Below are positions 24,298 to 33,935 of a stretch of 64,000 nt of DNA, in pieces (the stretch's first letter is position 1; every line of letters starts with the position of its first letter). The translations under genes and the position numbers were made by a program. Source of the DNA: Aquiflexum gelatinilyticum (lineage in GTDB: Bacteria; Bacteroidota; Bacteroidia; Cytophagales; Cyclobacteriaceae); the NCBI RefSeq assembly GCF_024741135.1, contig NZ_JANSUY010000002.1, positions 434,001-498,000 on the forward strand. Reading direction: 5' to 3'. The notes beneath the pieces are model-generated. The model did not search any database. It was not told the DNA's origin and saw nothing but the letters and a program-made list of their open reading frames with translations.

Positions 24298-27282
24298 ATG
24301 AAAAAAACGCTGCTCATCATATTCGGTATTTTTATTTTTTTACTTGTTTCTCTCTTTGCTTTGCCATTTATTTTCAAAGACAAAATCATAGCGCGCATAG
24401 ATCAAGAAATCGCCTCTTCAGTCAATGCCCAAGTTTATTATGACATCAATAATGTCAACCTGAGTGTATTTAAAAGATTCCCTCATATTTCGGCTACGGT
24501 TGGAGATTTTGGAATTGTAGGAAACGAGCCTTTCCAATCTGATACCTTGGTCCATATGGATAAGTTACAAGTGGATTTTAACTTAAAGTCAATCTTGTTT
24601 GAAGATATCCCGACATTGACGGGAATCCACTTAGACGGCGGAAGTCTGTTTGTCAAGGTTTTGGAAGATGGGACCGCCAACTACGATATCACCTATCCTT
24701 CAGAAGCAGACACAGTTCCTGAAAGCAACTTTCAGATTGCAGTTGATCTGATCCAAGTCAATGACCTTAATTTGATCTATGATGACATGTCGCTCGGGTA
24801 TTTTATGGTCTTGGGCAATGTCAACCTTGAAGGAAGTGGAGACTTTACCGCAGATGTATATGACCTTCCTTTAAAAATGGATGCCCTGATCGGGGATATA
24901 TCCTATGATGGCATCAGCTACCTTTCAGGCAAGCAATTCAAAGGAGAAACGACCATGAACATCGACATGGCCAATATGAAGTTTGCCTTTGGAGAAGGGG
25001 AATTTGCCCTCAACGATTTTTTGTTTGATTTGACAGGATTCATAGCCATGCCTGCCGAAGACATTGAAATAGACCTTGCGTTTGGGGGAAAAGACAATAC
25101 ATTTAAAAGCATTCTTTCGTTGGTACCGGGAATCTATACTGAGAGTTTTTCCGATTTGAAAACTTCCGGTAACATGGATTTTGAAGGCTTTGTAAAAGGT
25201 ATTTATAATGAAACCAGCATGCCCTCCTTTGATGTATCCTTGAATGTGACAGATGGGATGTTCCAATATCCGGATCTTCCACGGCCTGTTAGCAATGTAA
25301 ACATTGAATTTCAGGCAAAAAATGAGACTAACAATCTGGACAATACCATCATTAATATTCCTACTTTCAACCTTGATTTTGGTAGCAATCCGATTTCTGG
25401 GCGTTTCTTTTTGGCAAATCTGACCAGTTATGAAATGGATGGAGCTTTGATCGGAAAACTGAATCTTGAGGAATTGACATCCATTTTCCCGATTGAAGGA
25501 TTGACTTTGAAGGGACTTTTAGATGTAAATGCAAAGGCGAAAGGAAAATATGATTCTGTAGCACAAGTTATCCCAAACATCGATGCCAAATTATTGCTCA
25601 GCAACGGGTACATCAAAAGCGCGGATTATCCTGCACCGATTGACAAATTGAATGTTTCAGCCTCTGTTCAGAACAATACAGGAAAAATGAACGACTTTAT
25701 TGTGGACCTGAATCAATTTGGTTTTGTCCTTGAAGAAGAATCAATCAACGGAAGGCTAAAAATCAATGATTTTACGCGACTTAACTGGGATGGTGCTGTT
25801 AACGGAACAGTGGATTTGGGTAAAATTTTAGCAATTTTTCCTATGGAAGGGATGGACATGACAGGAAAAATCCAAGCAGATATCCAGACCAAAGGTTCCT
25901 ATAAAGACGTAGAAGATGGTCAATATGGAAAACTTGATACCCGTGGCAATGTCGGCATCAATCAATTTTCCTTCACTTCTGCTGATATTCCTCAAGGCAT
26001 CAAGATCAATCAGGCAAAAGCTGATTTTTCTCCCGACCGTATTTCATTAAGCCAATTTGATTCGCAGGTGGGGCAAAGCCCAATTCAGGCTACAGGATTC
26101 CTTTCCAACTACCTGAATTATTTCCTTAAAGAAGACGAGACTTTGAAAGGACAGTTGAGTTTGACTTCAAGCAAGTTCAATGTAAATGAATGGATGACCG
26201 CATCTACCCCAGCAGATACTGCTGCACTGACAGTCATCGAATTGCCAAAGAATATAGATTTTTCCATGTCTGTGGCAGCTGAAGAAGTTTTGTATGATAA
26301 CCTCTCTTTGAAAGAAGTCAAGGGGAATATGCTCCTTAGAAATGGTGTCCTCAGCTTTTCTGATGCATCTATGCGGACACTTGGTGGTCAGATGACTCTA
26401 AATGGCACTTACGATCCAAGCAATTTGGCAGAACCTAAATTTGATTTCAGCCTTAATCTTGCCAATCTCAGTATTCCACAGGCATTCCAATCTTTCAATA
26501 CGGTCAAGGCTTTTGCCCCGATTGCCCAGCACCTCGCCGGAAACTTCAATTCCACATTGGCTTTCTCGGGTAAATTGGGACAGGATATGATGCCAATTCT
26601 TTCTTCATTGGATGGGAAAGGGTTATTGAAAGTGGCAGAAGCAGCGTTCAAAGACAGTCCGATCATCCAAGGTGTGACGAGTCTTACCAAGCTGAATGAC
26701 ACCAATACACTTCAGCTTAAAAACATCTCTATTCCAATAGAAATCAATAACGGTGTTCTTGATGTCAAGCCTTTTGATGTCAAGCTTTGGGACTATCAGG
26801 CAAATATCCAAGGAAGCACCGGTTTTGACGGGACCATCAATTACCTGGTCAACATGCAGGTTCCTGCAGGAAAATTCGGGGCGCAAGCAAATACACTTTT
26901 GGCGGCTATTTCCGGAAATGAAGTCAACGAATCAACAATCATACCGGTGGCAATCAGCCTTGGAGGAACTTATAATGCGCCTAAAGTTGGTTTGGCAGGT
27001 GGCAACAGTATTGAAACCCTACTTGCAAATTCTCTCAAATCAAGAGTGAACAATGAAAAAGAAATTATCCAACAGGAAGTAACCCAGCAGTTTAAAGCGG
27101 CGGAGGACAGTTTGAAAAAAGAACTGAAACTCAAGGCTGATATGGTTCAGGACAGTGTCAAGAAAGAAGCAGACAAGAAAATAGAGGAAACAAAAACCAA
27201 AGCAGTAGACGAAGCCAAGAAAGTACTAAAGGGATTGTTGAAGCCCAAGCCTGCCAAGCCTGATACGACGAAGGTTAATTAA
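24298..27282 (+). CDS. AsmA family envelope protein
   Basis: A 994-residue inner-membrane-anchored protein with an N-terminal helix (residues 4-26) and a long periplasmic beta-rich body of the AsmA/AsmA_2 type. These proteins are now grouped with bridge-like lipid carriers between the two membranes. Typical pieces are 'KRFPHISATVGDFGIVGNEP' at about 60 and repeated 'GLTLKGLLDVNAKAKGKY' / 'GMDMTGKIQADIQTKGSY' modules near 400 and 520. The last 80 residues are a charged coiled coil rich in Lys, Glu and Gln ending in a Pro-Lys tail. It is transcribed alone; the lipid cargo is unknown. Confidence 0.82.
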   Translation: MKKTLLIIFGIFIFLLVSLFALPFIFKDKIIARIDQEIASSVNAQVYYDINNVNLSVFKRFPHISATVGDFGIVGNEPFQSDTLVHMDKLQVDFNLKSILFEDIPTLTGIHLDGGSLFVKVLEDGTANYDITYPSEADTVPESNFQIAVDLIQVNDLNLIYDDMSLGYFMVLGNVNLEGSGDFTADVYDLPLKMDALIGDISYDGISYLSGKQFKGETTMNIDMANMKFAFGEGEFALNDFLFDLTGFIAMPAEDIEIDLAFGGKDNTFKSILSLVPGIYTESFSDLKTSGNMDFEGFVKGIYNETSMPSFDVSLNVTDGMFQYPDLPRPVSNVNIEFQAKNETNNLDNTIINIPTFNLDFGSNPISGRFFLANLTSYEMDGALIGKLNLEELTSIFPIEGLTLKGLLDVNAKAKGKYDSVAQVIPNIDAKLLLSNGYIKSADYPAPIDKLNVSASVQNNTGKMNDFIVDLNQFGFVLEEESINGRLKINDFTRLNWDGAVNGTVDLGKILAIFPMEGMDMTGKIQADIQTKGSYKDVEDGQYGKLDTRGNVGINQFSFTSADIPQGIKINQAKADFSPDRISLSQFDSQVGQSPIQATGFLSNYLNYFLKEDETLKGQLSLTSSKFNVNEWMTASTPADTAALTVIELPKNIDFSMSVAAEEVLYDNLSLKEVKGNMLLRNGVLSFSDASMRTLGGQMTLNGTYDPSNLAEPKFDFSLNLANLSIPQAFQSFNTVKAFAPIAQHLAGNFNSTLAFSGKLGQDMMPILSSLDGKGLLKVAEAAFKDSPIIQGVTSLTKLNDTNTLQLKNISIPIEINNGVLDVKPFDVKLWDYQANIQGSTGFDGTINYLVNMQVPAGKFGAQANTLLAAISGNEVNESTIIPVAISLGGTYNAPKVGLAGGNSIETLLANSLKSRVNNEKEIIQQEVTQQFKAAEDSLKKELKLKADMVQDSVKKEADKKIEETKTKAVDEAKKVLKGLLKPKPAKPDTTKVN

Positions 27283-27311
27283 TTGGTTATTTGTTAATGG
27301 CGTTAAGCTAA

Positions 27312-28217
27312 TTAGGCCACGATAAAGTACCAGATTCCCAAAGTTAAAAAAGAAAGCGGTATCCCAATTCCTACCAAAAGGGAGGCAAGTTTTGGTTCGA
27401 GATCATGGGTGATGGCAATTATCGACCCGGTAATCATCGGCGCCATTGCAGCTTCCATGACAGAAACCTGAAAGATCAGACCTTGCATTTGAAACACATA
27501 TTTGAAAAGGATCAGAATCACAAAAGGAATCAGGACGAGTTTGTACCCCAATCCATACCACAAAAATTTTGACCTGAAGGCATCAAAGTCCATTTTTACC
27601 TGTAATCCCACCGAGGTCAAAGCTACTGGCGTCAAAGTGATGGTGATGAGTTGAAGGATAAAATCAATGTTCGCACCAATTTCCACTTCAAAGACGTTCA
27701 GCCCTATCGCTATCAAAAAAAATATGAATGGAGGAAAGGTGAGGATCTTTCTGCTGATGTCTCTTTTCCTCTTTTTCTCAACACTATAGATTGAGGCTAC
27801 TATTACAGCGACGCTGCTGACAATGATAAAGGATCCTGCCTGATCAATCAACAAAGCAATCTGTACAGCCTCCTCTCCATAAAGTGCCTGTATGATAGGA
27901 ATTCCGACGAATGAGGTATTGGCCAATCCTGCTGTGATGACCAGGCAACCTGTAACGGAATTTCCCCAATTATATATTTTGCCCAGTGTTCCAAAGATCA
28001 GCCAAGAAAGCCCAAAACCAATCCAAGCGGAAGCCACAGGTAACAATAGCTCTGGATTCAGATCGATTTTGGGTAGGTACCGTAAAGCCAAAGCAGGTAG
28101 GACCACATAGATGAGGTAGTTGTTCAGGTATTTGGATGTATTGGGAGGAACGATTTTGAACCGCTGAAAAAAAATACCCAAAAGTAAAAAAACAACAATG
28201 AGACTGATGTTTAGCAT
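27312..28217 (-). CDS. AEC (auxin efflux carrier) family transporter
   Basis: An inner-membrane permease with about ten helices in 301 residues. The two-half AEC pattern is present: 'LLGIFFQRFKIVPPNTSKYL' at the N-terminus, an unwound-helix motif in 'GLANTSFVGIPIIQALYG' and the second half 'TLTPVALTSVGLQVKMDFDA'. Bacterial members export or import malate or other carboxylates; the substrate is unknown here. It is convergent with the AsmA gene, with 29 bases between stops and no clear terminator. Confidence 0.85.
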   Translation of the reverse strand: MLNISLIVVFLLLGIFFQRFKIVPPNTSKYLNNYLIYVVLPALALRYLPKIDLNPELLLPVASAWIGFGLSWLIFGTLGKIYNWGNSVTGCLVITAGLANTSFVGIPIIQALYGEEAVQIALLIDQAGSFIIVSSVAVIVASIYSVEKKRKRDISRKILTFPPFIFFLIAIGLNVFEVEIGANIDFILQLITITLTPVALTSVGLQVKMDFDAFRSKFLWYGLGYKLVLIPFVILILFKYVFQMQGLIFQVSVMEAAMAPMITGSIIAITHDLEPKLASLLVGIGIPLSFLTLGIWYFIVA

Positions 28218-28356
28218 GTTCTGAAGAATGTTGGCCTACAAACAGATTGACTTACGAAAGCCAAAATAGGGTAATTCTAAAGTTAATACAATCGTAATTT
28301 ATAATTAACCAGTTCCGGCTGAGATTCCATTTCATTTGTAATAAAATAATTGAGAA

Positions 28357-28587
28357 ATGATGAAATTGATCCCATTAGTCATCGAAGGAAAAAGAATCGT
28401 TCAACTCTCCCAACTCACCATCGATCAGGCCAATGACCTGAGGAGTTGGCTGCCTTCCAACAGCATAAAAAAAGTAAATTTTCAGGGAATGGAAATCAGT
28501 GACTGTATTTCTTTTGAGACGTATGAATATTGGTTCAGAACTTACCATAGTATGACCCGTGCATACGAAACCATGTTGGATTTTTAA
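28357..28587 (+). CDS. small hypothetical protein, 76 residues
   Basis: A small soluble protein with no signal peptide or membrane helix. It has a beta-rich first half ('LIPLVIEGKRIVQLSQLTID') and an aromatic, Tyr-rich end ('YEYWFRTYHSMTRAYETMLDF'). The two ATG codons in a row at 28357 and 28360 are both possible starts. It is convergent with the next gene and the stop codons overlap by 4 bases. I do not recognise a family. The ordinary base use and clean start support a real gene. Confidence 0.5.
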   Translation: MMKLIPLVIEGKRIVQLSQLTIDQANDLRSWLPSNSIKKVNFQGMEISDCISFETYEYWFRTYHSMTRAYETMLDF

Positions 28588-28958
28588 TCCAATCCAAAAC
28601 CTTTCCTTTTTTCGGAAAAATATTTTTTCAGCTCAGGATAATATTTACTGTCCACTTCCGGGATTCCCAAGAGTGTCAATCCCATATTTCCATGAGAATT
28701 TTCCCAATCAGCTTCCATAGTCTCCAGCATATAAATTACCTCTTGTGTGGACAAAGGATCCAAGCTTTTGGCGGGGCTTAAGTTGATGTCATTGCCATAA
28801 AAATCTACTGCTTCAAAGTGAATCATTCCGTCTAATAAGTTGGCATAGATACTAATGACTTCACCCCACTGACTTTCGGGGAAGTCCAATCGGATCAACA
28901 AAACTGAAGTCAATCCGGATTCGAAGTATTCTTTTGGTCTGTATTTGAAATCAATCAT
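28584..28958 (-). CDS. small hypothetical protein, 124 residues
   Basis: A soluble acidic protein without signal peptide. The N-terminal half has strands such as 'GLTSVLLIRLDFPESQWGEV'; the C-terminal half is helical and ends in 'KKYFSEKRKGFGLD'. No domain is recognised. It ends inside the stop of the convergent 76-residue gene, so their 3' ends overlap by 4 bases. It could be a lineage-specific regulatory or housekeeping protein; nothing in the context points to a role. Confidence 0.5.
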   Translation of the reverse strand: MIDFKYRPKEYFESGLTSVLLIRLDFPESQWGEVISIYANLLDGMIHFEAVDFYGNDINLSPAKSLDPLSTQEVIYMLETMEADWENSHGNMGLTLLGIPEVDSKYYPELKKYFSEKRKGFGLD

Positions 28959-29049
28959 ACCGGAAAATTACTCAAATTATGTCAAAAGGTCGTTTTTTTG
29001 ACAGTTCTAAAAGTGAAATCTGAAAACCAAAAAAGTATGAATGGTAATT

Positions 29050-29076
29050 TTTGATTAACATTCTTACTTATATTTG
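29050..29076 (+). promoter_or_regulatory. candidate promoter of the His-rich protein/TonB receptor genes
   Basis: TTTG (29050-29053) and TATATTTG (29069-29076) match the two Bacteroidota boxes with a 15-base spacer, somewhat short. The GTG start at 29104 follows 27 bases later. Confidence 0.45.
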
Positions 29077-29103
29077 TGTTATCTGTCTGTATTGTTGAAA
29101 TAA

Positions 29104-29466
29104 GTGAAAAAATTTAGAAACATAGTCCCATTCCTCAGTCATTTCAGCTTGGCCCTCATGCTCAGCATTTTGGCTAATGGGGTATTGTTTTTTCACTCTC
29201 ATGAGTTGAATGGGAAGATCATCACCCACGCTCACCCCATTCTGACTTTAGAACAAGAATCCCAACCTGACCATGGGCATACAGAGGAGGAACTGATCAT
29301 CCTGGATCTTCTCGCACATGCTGATTATATTGTTTATCAGTTTGAAGTTCCAGTTCCTGAATCTATTGTTTTTGATCAAAGTTTTGAATCTTCATTAAAT
29401 TCTATTGAGTTTTTTACCCAAGTCCAATTGGGATTTGACCATCGGGGGCCACCTGCTATTGCTTGA
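29104..29466 (+). CDS. small histidine-rich membrane or secreted protein
   Basis: A 120-residue protein starting at GTG. One hydrophobic segment (about residues 9-30) acts as signal or anchor, followed by a region rich in His (31, 33, 42, 44, 57 and 59) and acidic residues, then a loose acidic tail. The His pattern ('FFHSHELNG', 'ITHAHP', 'PDHGHTEEE') suggests metal binding. It lies 78 bases before a TonB-dependent receptor gene. Small His-rich proteins beside such receptors are common in Bacteroidota metal-uptake loci, but the metal is not established. Confidence 0.6.
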   Translation: MKKFRNIVPFLSHFSLALMLSILANGVLFFHSHELNGKIITHAHPILTLEQESQPDHGHTEEELIILDLLAHADYIVYQFEVPVPESIVFDQSFESSLNSIEFFTQVQLGFDHRGPPAIA

Positions 29467-29544
29467 TTTTTACCTTGTTGAGTTCATTATAACCCAACTC
29501 AATTTCATTTTAAATTTCTTTCTTACTTTCTAGCAATTCTAGCA

Positions 29545-31812
29545 ATGCGACTATTATTCGTTATTGCCTTTACCCTGATTTCAGTTGGTGTATTGGCAGC
29601 ACAAGATCTTACTATCACAGGACGTGTCCTTGATAAAAATACCAATTCTCCTTTGCCGGGTGTTTCTGTTTTCGTTCCCGAACTTAACCGCGGCGTGGTT
29701 ACCGACTTAGATGGAAACTTTAAAATCACCTCTCTTCCTGAGAAAAACATTACTTTCCAAATTTCATTTATCGGATATTCCACTCAGGTACAAACAATCA
29801 GGCCTGGCAATTCGGCCAAGTCCCTGGTCATCCAACTGGAAGAATCCACCACCAATATTGACGAAGTGGTGATTTCCGGCGCTTATATCATGAGCAAGGA
29901 AAGTTCACCGATCAGCATCGAAAAGGTGGACCGAATGGCAATTCTCAAAATGCCTTCACCAAGTCTGATGACAGCATTGACCAGAACCCCGGGAGTAAAT
30001 GAAATCTCTTTGGGACCCGGCATCAGCAAACCTGTCATCAGAGGCCTTTCTTTCAGCAGGGTTTTGTCAGTATACCAAGGAGGAAGGTTTGAAAACCAAC
30101 AATGGGGCGCTGACCATGGATTGGGATTGACTGAAACAGGTATAGGAAATGTGGAGCTGATCAAAGGTCCTGCTTCCTTGATTTATGGTTCAGGAGCGAT
30201 GGCAGGTGTGGTCAACTTGATAGAGGAAAAAGATGCTGCCCAAGGCGATGTTGACGGGTATGTCAACTTGCGTGGATACAGCAATAACCTTGGACTTCGG
30301 TCAGAGGTCGGAGTGAAAGGAGCCGGAGAAAATGGTTTTGTATGGTCGATGAACGGGGCCTTGGAATCCCATGCCGATTACATTGACGGTGATGGCAGGA
30401 CTATGGGAAACACAAGATTCAATACCCAAAACCTGAAAGCAGGTGTCGGTCTTCAAAAGAAATGGGGTGATACCCGACTCAGGTATACGTACATGAAACA
30501 GAAGCTCGGAATTTTGGATGAAAACGCCATAGATGAGTTGGCAACTTTTAGAGGAGACCGCAGTACCCAAGTTCCTTATCAAAATGTAACTGACCATTTC
30601 TTTTCCTCCGAAACCAATGTGTTTTTGGGAGAGGATAAGTTTAAAGCTACTTTTGGATTGCATAAAAACCTCCGGGAAGAATTGGAATCCGGTGGGTCAA
30701 GTGTGGATTTGGGTCTGAACCAGACCAATGTAATGTATGACCTCAAGTACTTTAAGTCCTTGAATTCACATTTGGAGGCAATATTTGGCGTTCAGGGCTT
30801 TGTACTCAACACGATCAATTATGACGACGCTTTAGAATTTCTGATCCCTGATGCCAGGAAAGACGACCGTTCTGTTTATGGTTTATTGAATTATAACAAA
30901 GACAAATGGGTAATTCAAGGTGGATTGAGGTATGATTATAGAAAAGTAAATGTAGATGCAAGTGCTCCTCATTTTATCGATTTTGGGTTTATCCTGCCTG
31001 GAGAACCTGAAGACAGGAAACTTGAGAGGACATTCGATGGAGTGACAACGAGTGGTGGGGCTACCTTTAGACCGGATGACAAATGGAGATTCAGGTTAAA
31101 CATTGCGCAGGGTTTCAGAGCTCCTGATTTGGCGGAATTGTTTTCCAATGGCGTACATCCCGGAACCAGAAGATTTGAAAAAGGAAATGCGTCCTTTGAA
31201 AGAGAACAAAACATTCAGACTGACTTTGGTATCCGTTACAGCGGCAAAGGATTTGCGCTTTCCGGAGAAGTTTTTTATAACAGCATCAACAACTATATTT
31301 TCTTTGCCCCAACCGGAGAAGTGCAGGAAGATTTGGATATTTGGTCATTTGAGCAGGCAGATGCCAGGCTTTATGGCGGCGAAATCGAATTGGATATCCA
31401 GCCAACATCCATCAAATGGATCAGTGGATCGACTTCGTACGCTATGGTCATCGGACAGAGAAGAAATGACATGACATACCTGCCTTATATTCCGGCATTC
31501 CGTTGGAATCAAAATGTAGATTTCAGGTTGAAAGATATCGGGATTATCCAAAAACCATACATCAGCCTATTGGGTTCTTTGGTTTTTGATCAGGAAAGAG
31601 CAGCACCTTTGGAGGAGGCAACTCCGGGTTATTTCCTTTTGGGGATGAATATCGGTGGGAACCTAAAAATCGGAAGCAACACCATGGATATTTATGTCAG
31701 TGGAACCAACCTTTTGAATAAAGCTTACTTGGATCACCTTTCCCTTTTTAGGCCTTTTGGCGTCAATCAGATGGGAAGAAATATTGCGTTGAATGTCAGA
31801 ATTCCTTTTTGA
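29545..31812 (+). CDS. TonB-dependent outer-membrane receptor with carboxypeptidase-like domain
   Basis: A 755-residue outer-membrane receptor that imports a ligand using TonB energy. The signal peptide ends near residue 19 ('VGVLAAQ'). A carboxypeptidase-regulatory-like domain follows (about 22-105: 'ITGRVLDKNTNSPLPGVSVF'), then the plug with 'RTPGVNEISLGPGISKPVIRG' and 'VELIKGPASLIYGSGAMAGV', and a 22-strand barrel whose last residues are 'NIALNVRIPF'. The plug has 'QQWGADHGLG', a form often seen in receptors placed in metal loci. The His-rich gene upstream favours a metal or metal-chelate substrate, but this is inference. Confidence 0.9.
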   Translation: MRLLFVIAFTLISVGVLAAQDLTITGRVLDKNTNSPLPGVSVFVPELNRGVVTDLDGNFKITSLPEKNITFQISFIGYSTQVQTIRPGNSAKSLVIQLEESTTNIDEVVISGAYIMSKESSPISIEKVDRMAILKMPSPSLMTALTRTPGVNEISLGPGISKPVIRGLSFSRVLSVYQGGRFENQQWGADHGLGLTETGIGNVELIKGPASLIYGSGAMAGVVNLIEEKDAAQGDVDGYVNLRGYSNNLGLRSEVGVKGAGENGFVWSMNGALESHADYIDGDGRTMGNTRFNTQNLKAGVGLQKKWGDTRLRYTYMKQKLGILDENAIDELATFRGDRSTQVPYQNVTDHFFSSETNVFLGEDKFKATFGLHKNLREELESGGSSVDLGLNQTNVMYDLKYFKSLNSHLEAIFGVQGFVLNTINYDDALEFLIPDARKDDRSVYGLLNYNKDKWVIQGGLRYDYRKVNVDASAPHFIDFGFILPGEPEDRKLERTFDGVTTSGGATFRPDDKWRFRLNIAQGFRAPDLAELFSNGVHPGTRRFEKGNASFEREQNIQTDFGIRYSGKGFALSGEVFYNSINNYIFFAPTGEVQEDLDIWSFEQADARLYGGEIELDIQPTSIKWISGSTSYAMVIGQRRNDMTYLPYIPAFRWNQNVDFRLKDIGIIQKPYISLLGSLVFDQERAAPLEEATPGYFLLGMNIGGNLKIGSNTMDIYVSGTNLLNKAYLDHLSLFRPFGVNQMGRNIALNVRIPF

Positions 31813-31831
31813 AAGGAATAAATATCTATAA

Positions 31832-32515
31832 ATGAACAAGATTGTCAAGGTAATATTTTGGGTTTTCTTTTTGGGACTGAATGCATGTATGGAACCAAGG
31901 GAAAACCCATCTTTGACAAAATCTGATCCCAAAATACTTGCTATCGGAAACAGCATTACCTGGCATCCGCCGGCTTCTGAAATCGGTTGGAACGGAAATT
32001 GGGGCATGGCGGCAAGTGCTGGGGACAAAGATTATTTTTCTGTGTTAGGCTCTTTGGTCAAATCTATAAAGCCGGAGGCTAATCTGAAAAGGGAAAACGT
32101 GTATCCTTTTGAAAGAGGCTTTGAATCCTTTGACTTTTCTTATTATGATCATCTCCGAGATTTTAATCCCGACATCCTGATTATCAGATTTGGAGAAAAT
32201 ATCGGAGAAACCGAGGTCAATGGGAATGCACTTGCAGAATCAATCAAATTATTTTCTGATTACCTGGCAAACGGCAGAAAGATGGAAGTCATCGTCACAA
32301 CTACTTTCTGGTACAGCGAAAAAGTGAATCAGCAACTTATTTTGGCTGCCCAAACAAACGGTTGGGAACTTGTAAACCTGACAGATCTTGGATCAAAGGA
32401 AGAGAATATGGCCATTGGGCTATTTCTCCATGAAGGTGTGGCTAAACATCCTGGTGACTTGGGTATGGAAAGGATAGCAAAGAGGATATTTGAAACTTTG
32501 AAAAAGTTAATTTGA
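31832..32515 (+). CDS. SGNH/GDSL-family hydrolase-like lipoprotein
   Basis: A 227-residue protein with a lipobox (LNAC, Cys19). The SGNH block I is visible as '[13 protein letters not shown]' (Ser41) and a block III-like '[15 protein letters not shown]' has the oxyanion Asn near residue 124. The C-terminal histidine is His206 in '[11 protein letters not shown]', but the Asp usually three residues before it is Val, so activity may depend on another acid. The family includes esterases and acyl-sugar hydrolases. It follows the TonB receptor by 19 bases and may share its transcript. Confidence 0.7.
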   Translation: MNKIVKVIFWVFFLGLNACMEPRENPSLTKSDPKILAIGNSITWHPPASEIGWNGNWGMAASAGDKDYFSVLGSLVKSIKPEANLKRENVYPFERGFESFDFSYYDHLRDFNPDILIIRFGENIGETEVNGNALAESIKLFSDYLANGRKMEVIVTTTFWYSEKVNQQLILAAQTNGWELVNLTDLGSKEENMAIGLFLHEGVAKHPGDLGMERIAKRIFETLKKLI

Positions 32516-32596
32516 AATAAATTCCATTTGCAACAGATCAAATGAGGCAGATGCCTTTTCGAATGGTTTTATCCAAGCGCTTTTGTATATATTCCA

Positions 32597-32627
32597 TTGG
32601 ATAATCCATCGAATAAAACTAATTTTG
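32597..32627 (+). promoter_or_regulatory. promoter of the glyA-tatC-rpiB operon
   Basis: TTG (32597-32599), a 20-base spacer and TAATTTTG (32620-32627) fit the Bacteroidota consensus, 24 bases before the glyA ATG at 32652. Confidence 0.6.
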
Positions 32628-32651
32628 GCCGACCTATTAAAATACCCCCCC

Positions 32652-33920
32652 ATGAAAAGAGATCAGGCTATTTTTGACCTAATTACCAAAGAGGAAAACC
32701 GTCAAAAAACCGGAATTGAGTTGATTGCTTCGGAAAATTTCACTAGCAAGCAGGTGATGGAAGCAGCAGGAAGTGTATTGACCAACAAGTATGCAGAAGG
32801 CCTCCCGGGAAAGCGCTACTATGGCGGTTGTGAAGTTGTAGACCAAATCGAGCAACTTGCAATCGATCGGGCAAAAGCACTTTTTGGTGCCACTTGGGCC
32901 AATGTGCAGCCACATTCCGGCGCTCAGGCCAATGCAGCTGTTTTCTTGGCTGTCCTTAATCCGGGAGATCCGATTTTAGGTTTTGACCTTTCACATGGAG
33001 GTCATTTGACACACGGTTCTCCGGTTAATTTTTCAGGAAAATTATACCAACCGCATTTTTACGGTGTAGAAGAAGAGACAGGAGTAATTGACTACGACAA
33101 AGTTGAAGCTAAAGCATTGGAAGTAAAACCAAAACTGTTGATCTGCGGTGCTTCTGCTTACAGCAGGGATTGGGATTATGAAAGGTTGAGAGACATTGCG
33201 GACCAAGTTGGGGCATTGTTATTGGCAGACATTTCACATCCTTCGGGCTTGATTGCAAAAGGACTTTTAAATGACCCTCTTGAGTATTGCCATATTGTGA
33301 CCACTACCACCCACAAAACCCTCCGTGGACCTAGGGGTGGATTGATCTTGATGAGAGATGATTTTGACAATCCTTTTGGACTGAAAACACCAAAAGGTGA
33401 ATTGAGAAAAATGTCCTCTCTCTTGGATTCAGGCGTATTTCCCGGAACTCAAGGCGGACCGTTGGAACATATCATTGCGGCCAAAGCAATCGCATTTGAA
33501 GAAGCACTTTCAGATGAGTATATGGACTATGTCCTGCAAGTCAAAAAGAATGCCGCTGTCATGGCTGAATCATTTGTGGGCTTAGGCTACCAGATTATTT
33601 CAGGTGGTACAGACAATCACATGATGCTGATTGACCTCCGGAATAAAGACCTGACGGGTAAACTGGCTGAAGAGACCTTGGGTAAAGTTGACATTACTAT
33701 CAATAAAAACATGGTTCCTTTCGACACCCGATCGCCATTTGTCACTTCAGGAATGAGAGTGGGAACAGCGGCTGTCACCACCCGTGGGTTGAAAGAAGAG
33801 GACATGCGCAAAATCGTATCCCTCATAGACAGGGCATTGACAAACCATAGTGATGAGGCAGAATTGGCCAAAATCAAATCTGAAGTCAACGGTTGGATGG
33901 TTCAGTTTCCATTGTATTAA
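32652..33920 (+). CDS. glyA: serine hydroxymethyltransferase
   Basis: A PLP enzyme that converts serine and tetrahydrofolate to glycine and methylene-THF, the main one-carbon source. I start at the ATG at 32652 (422 residues, MKRDQAIFD) because the upstream TTG frame runs through the promoter. The PLP lysine is Lys222 in '[17 protein letters not shown]', preceded by '[13 protein letters not shown]', and the folate-binding N-terminal '[17 protein letters not shown]' is intact. It leads an operon with tatC (15 bases later) and rpiB. Confidence 0.97.
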   Translation: MKRDQAIFDLITKEENRQKTGIELIASENFTSKQVMEAAGSVLTNKYAEGLPGKRYYGGCEVVDQIEQLAIDRAKALFGATWANVQPHSGAQANAAVFLAVLNPGDPILGFDLSHGGHLTHGSPVNFSGKLYQPHFYGVEEETGVIDYDKVEAKALEVKPKLLICGASAYSRDWDYERLRDIADQVGALLLADISHPSGLIAKGLLNDPLEYCHIVTTTTHKTLRGPRGGLILMRDDFDNPFGLKTPKGELRKMSSLLDSGVFPGTQGGPLEHIIAAKAIAFEEALSDEYMDYVLQVKKNAAVMAESFVGLGYQIISGGTDNHMMLIDLRNKDLTGKLAEETLGKVDITINKNMVPFDTRSPFVTSGMRVGTAAVTTRGLKEEDMRKIVSLIDRALTNHSDEAELAKIKSEVNGWMVQFPLY

Positions 33921-33935
33921 TTATTCTAAAAAAGC

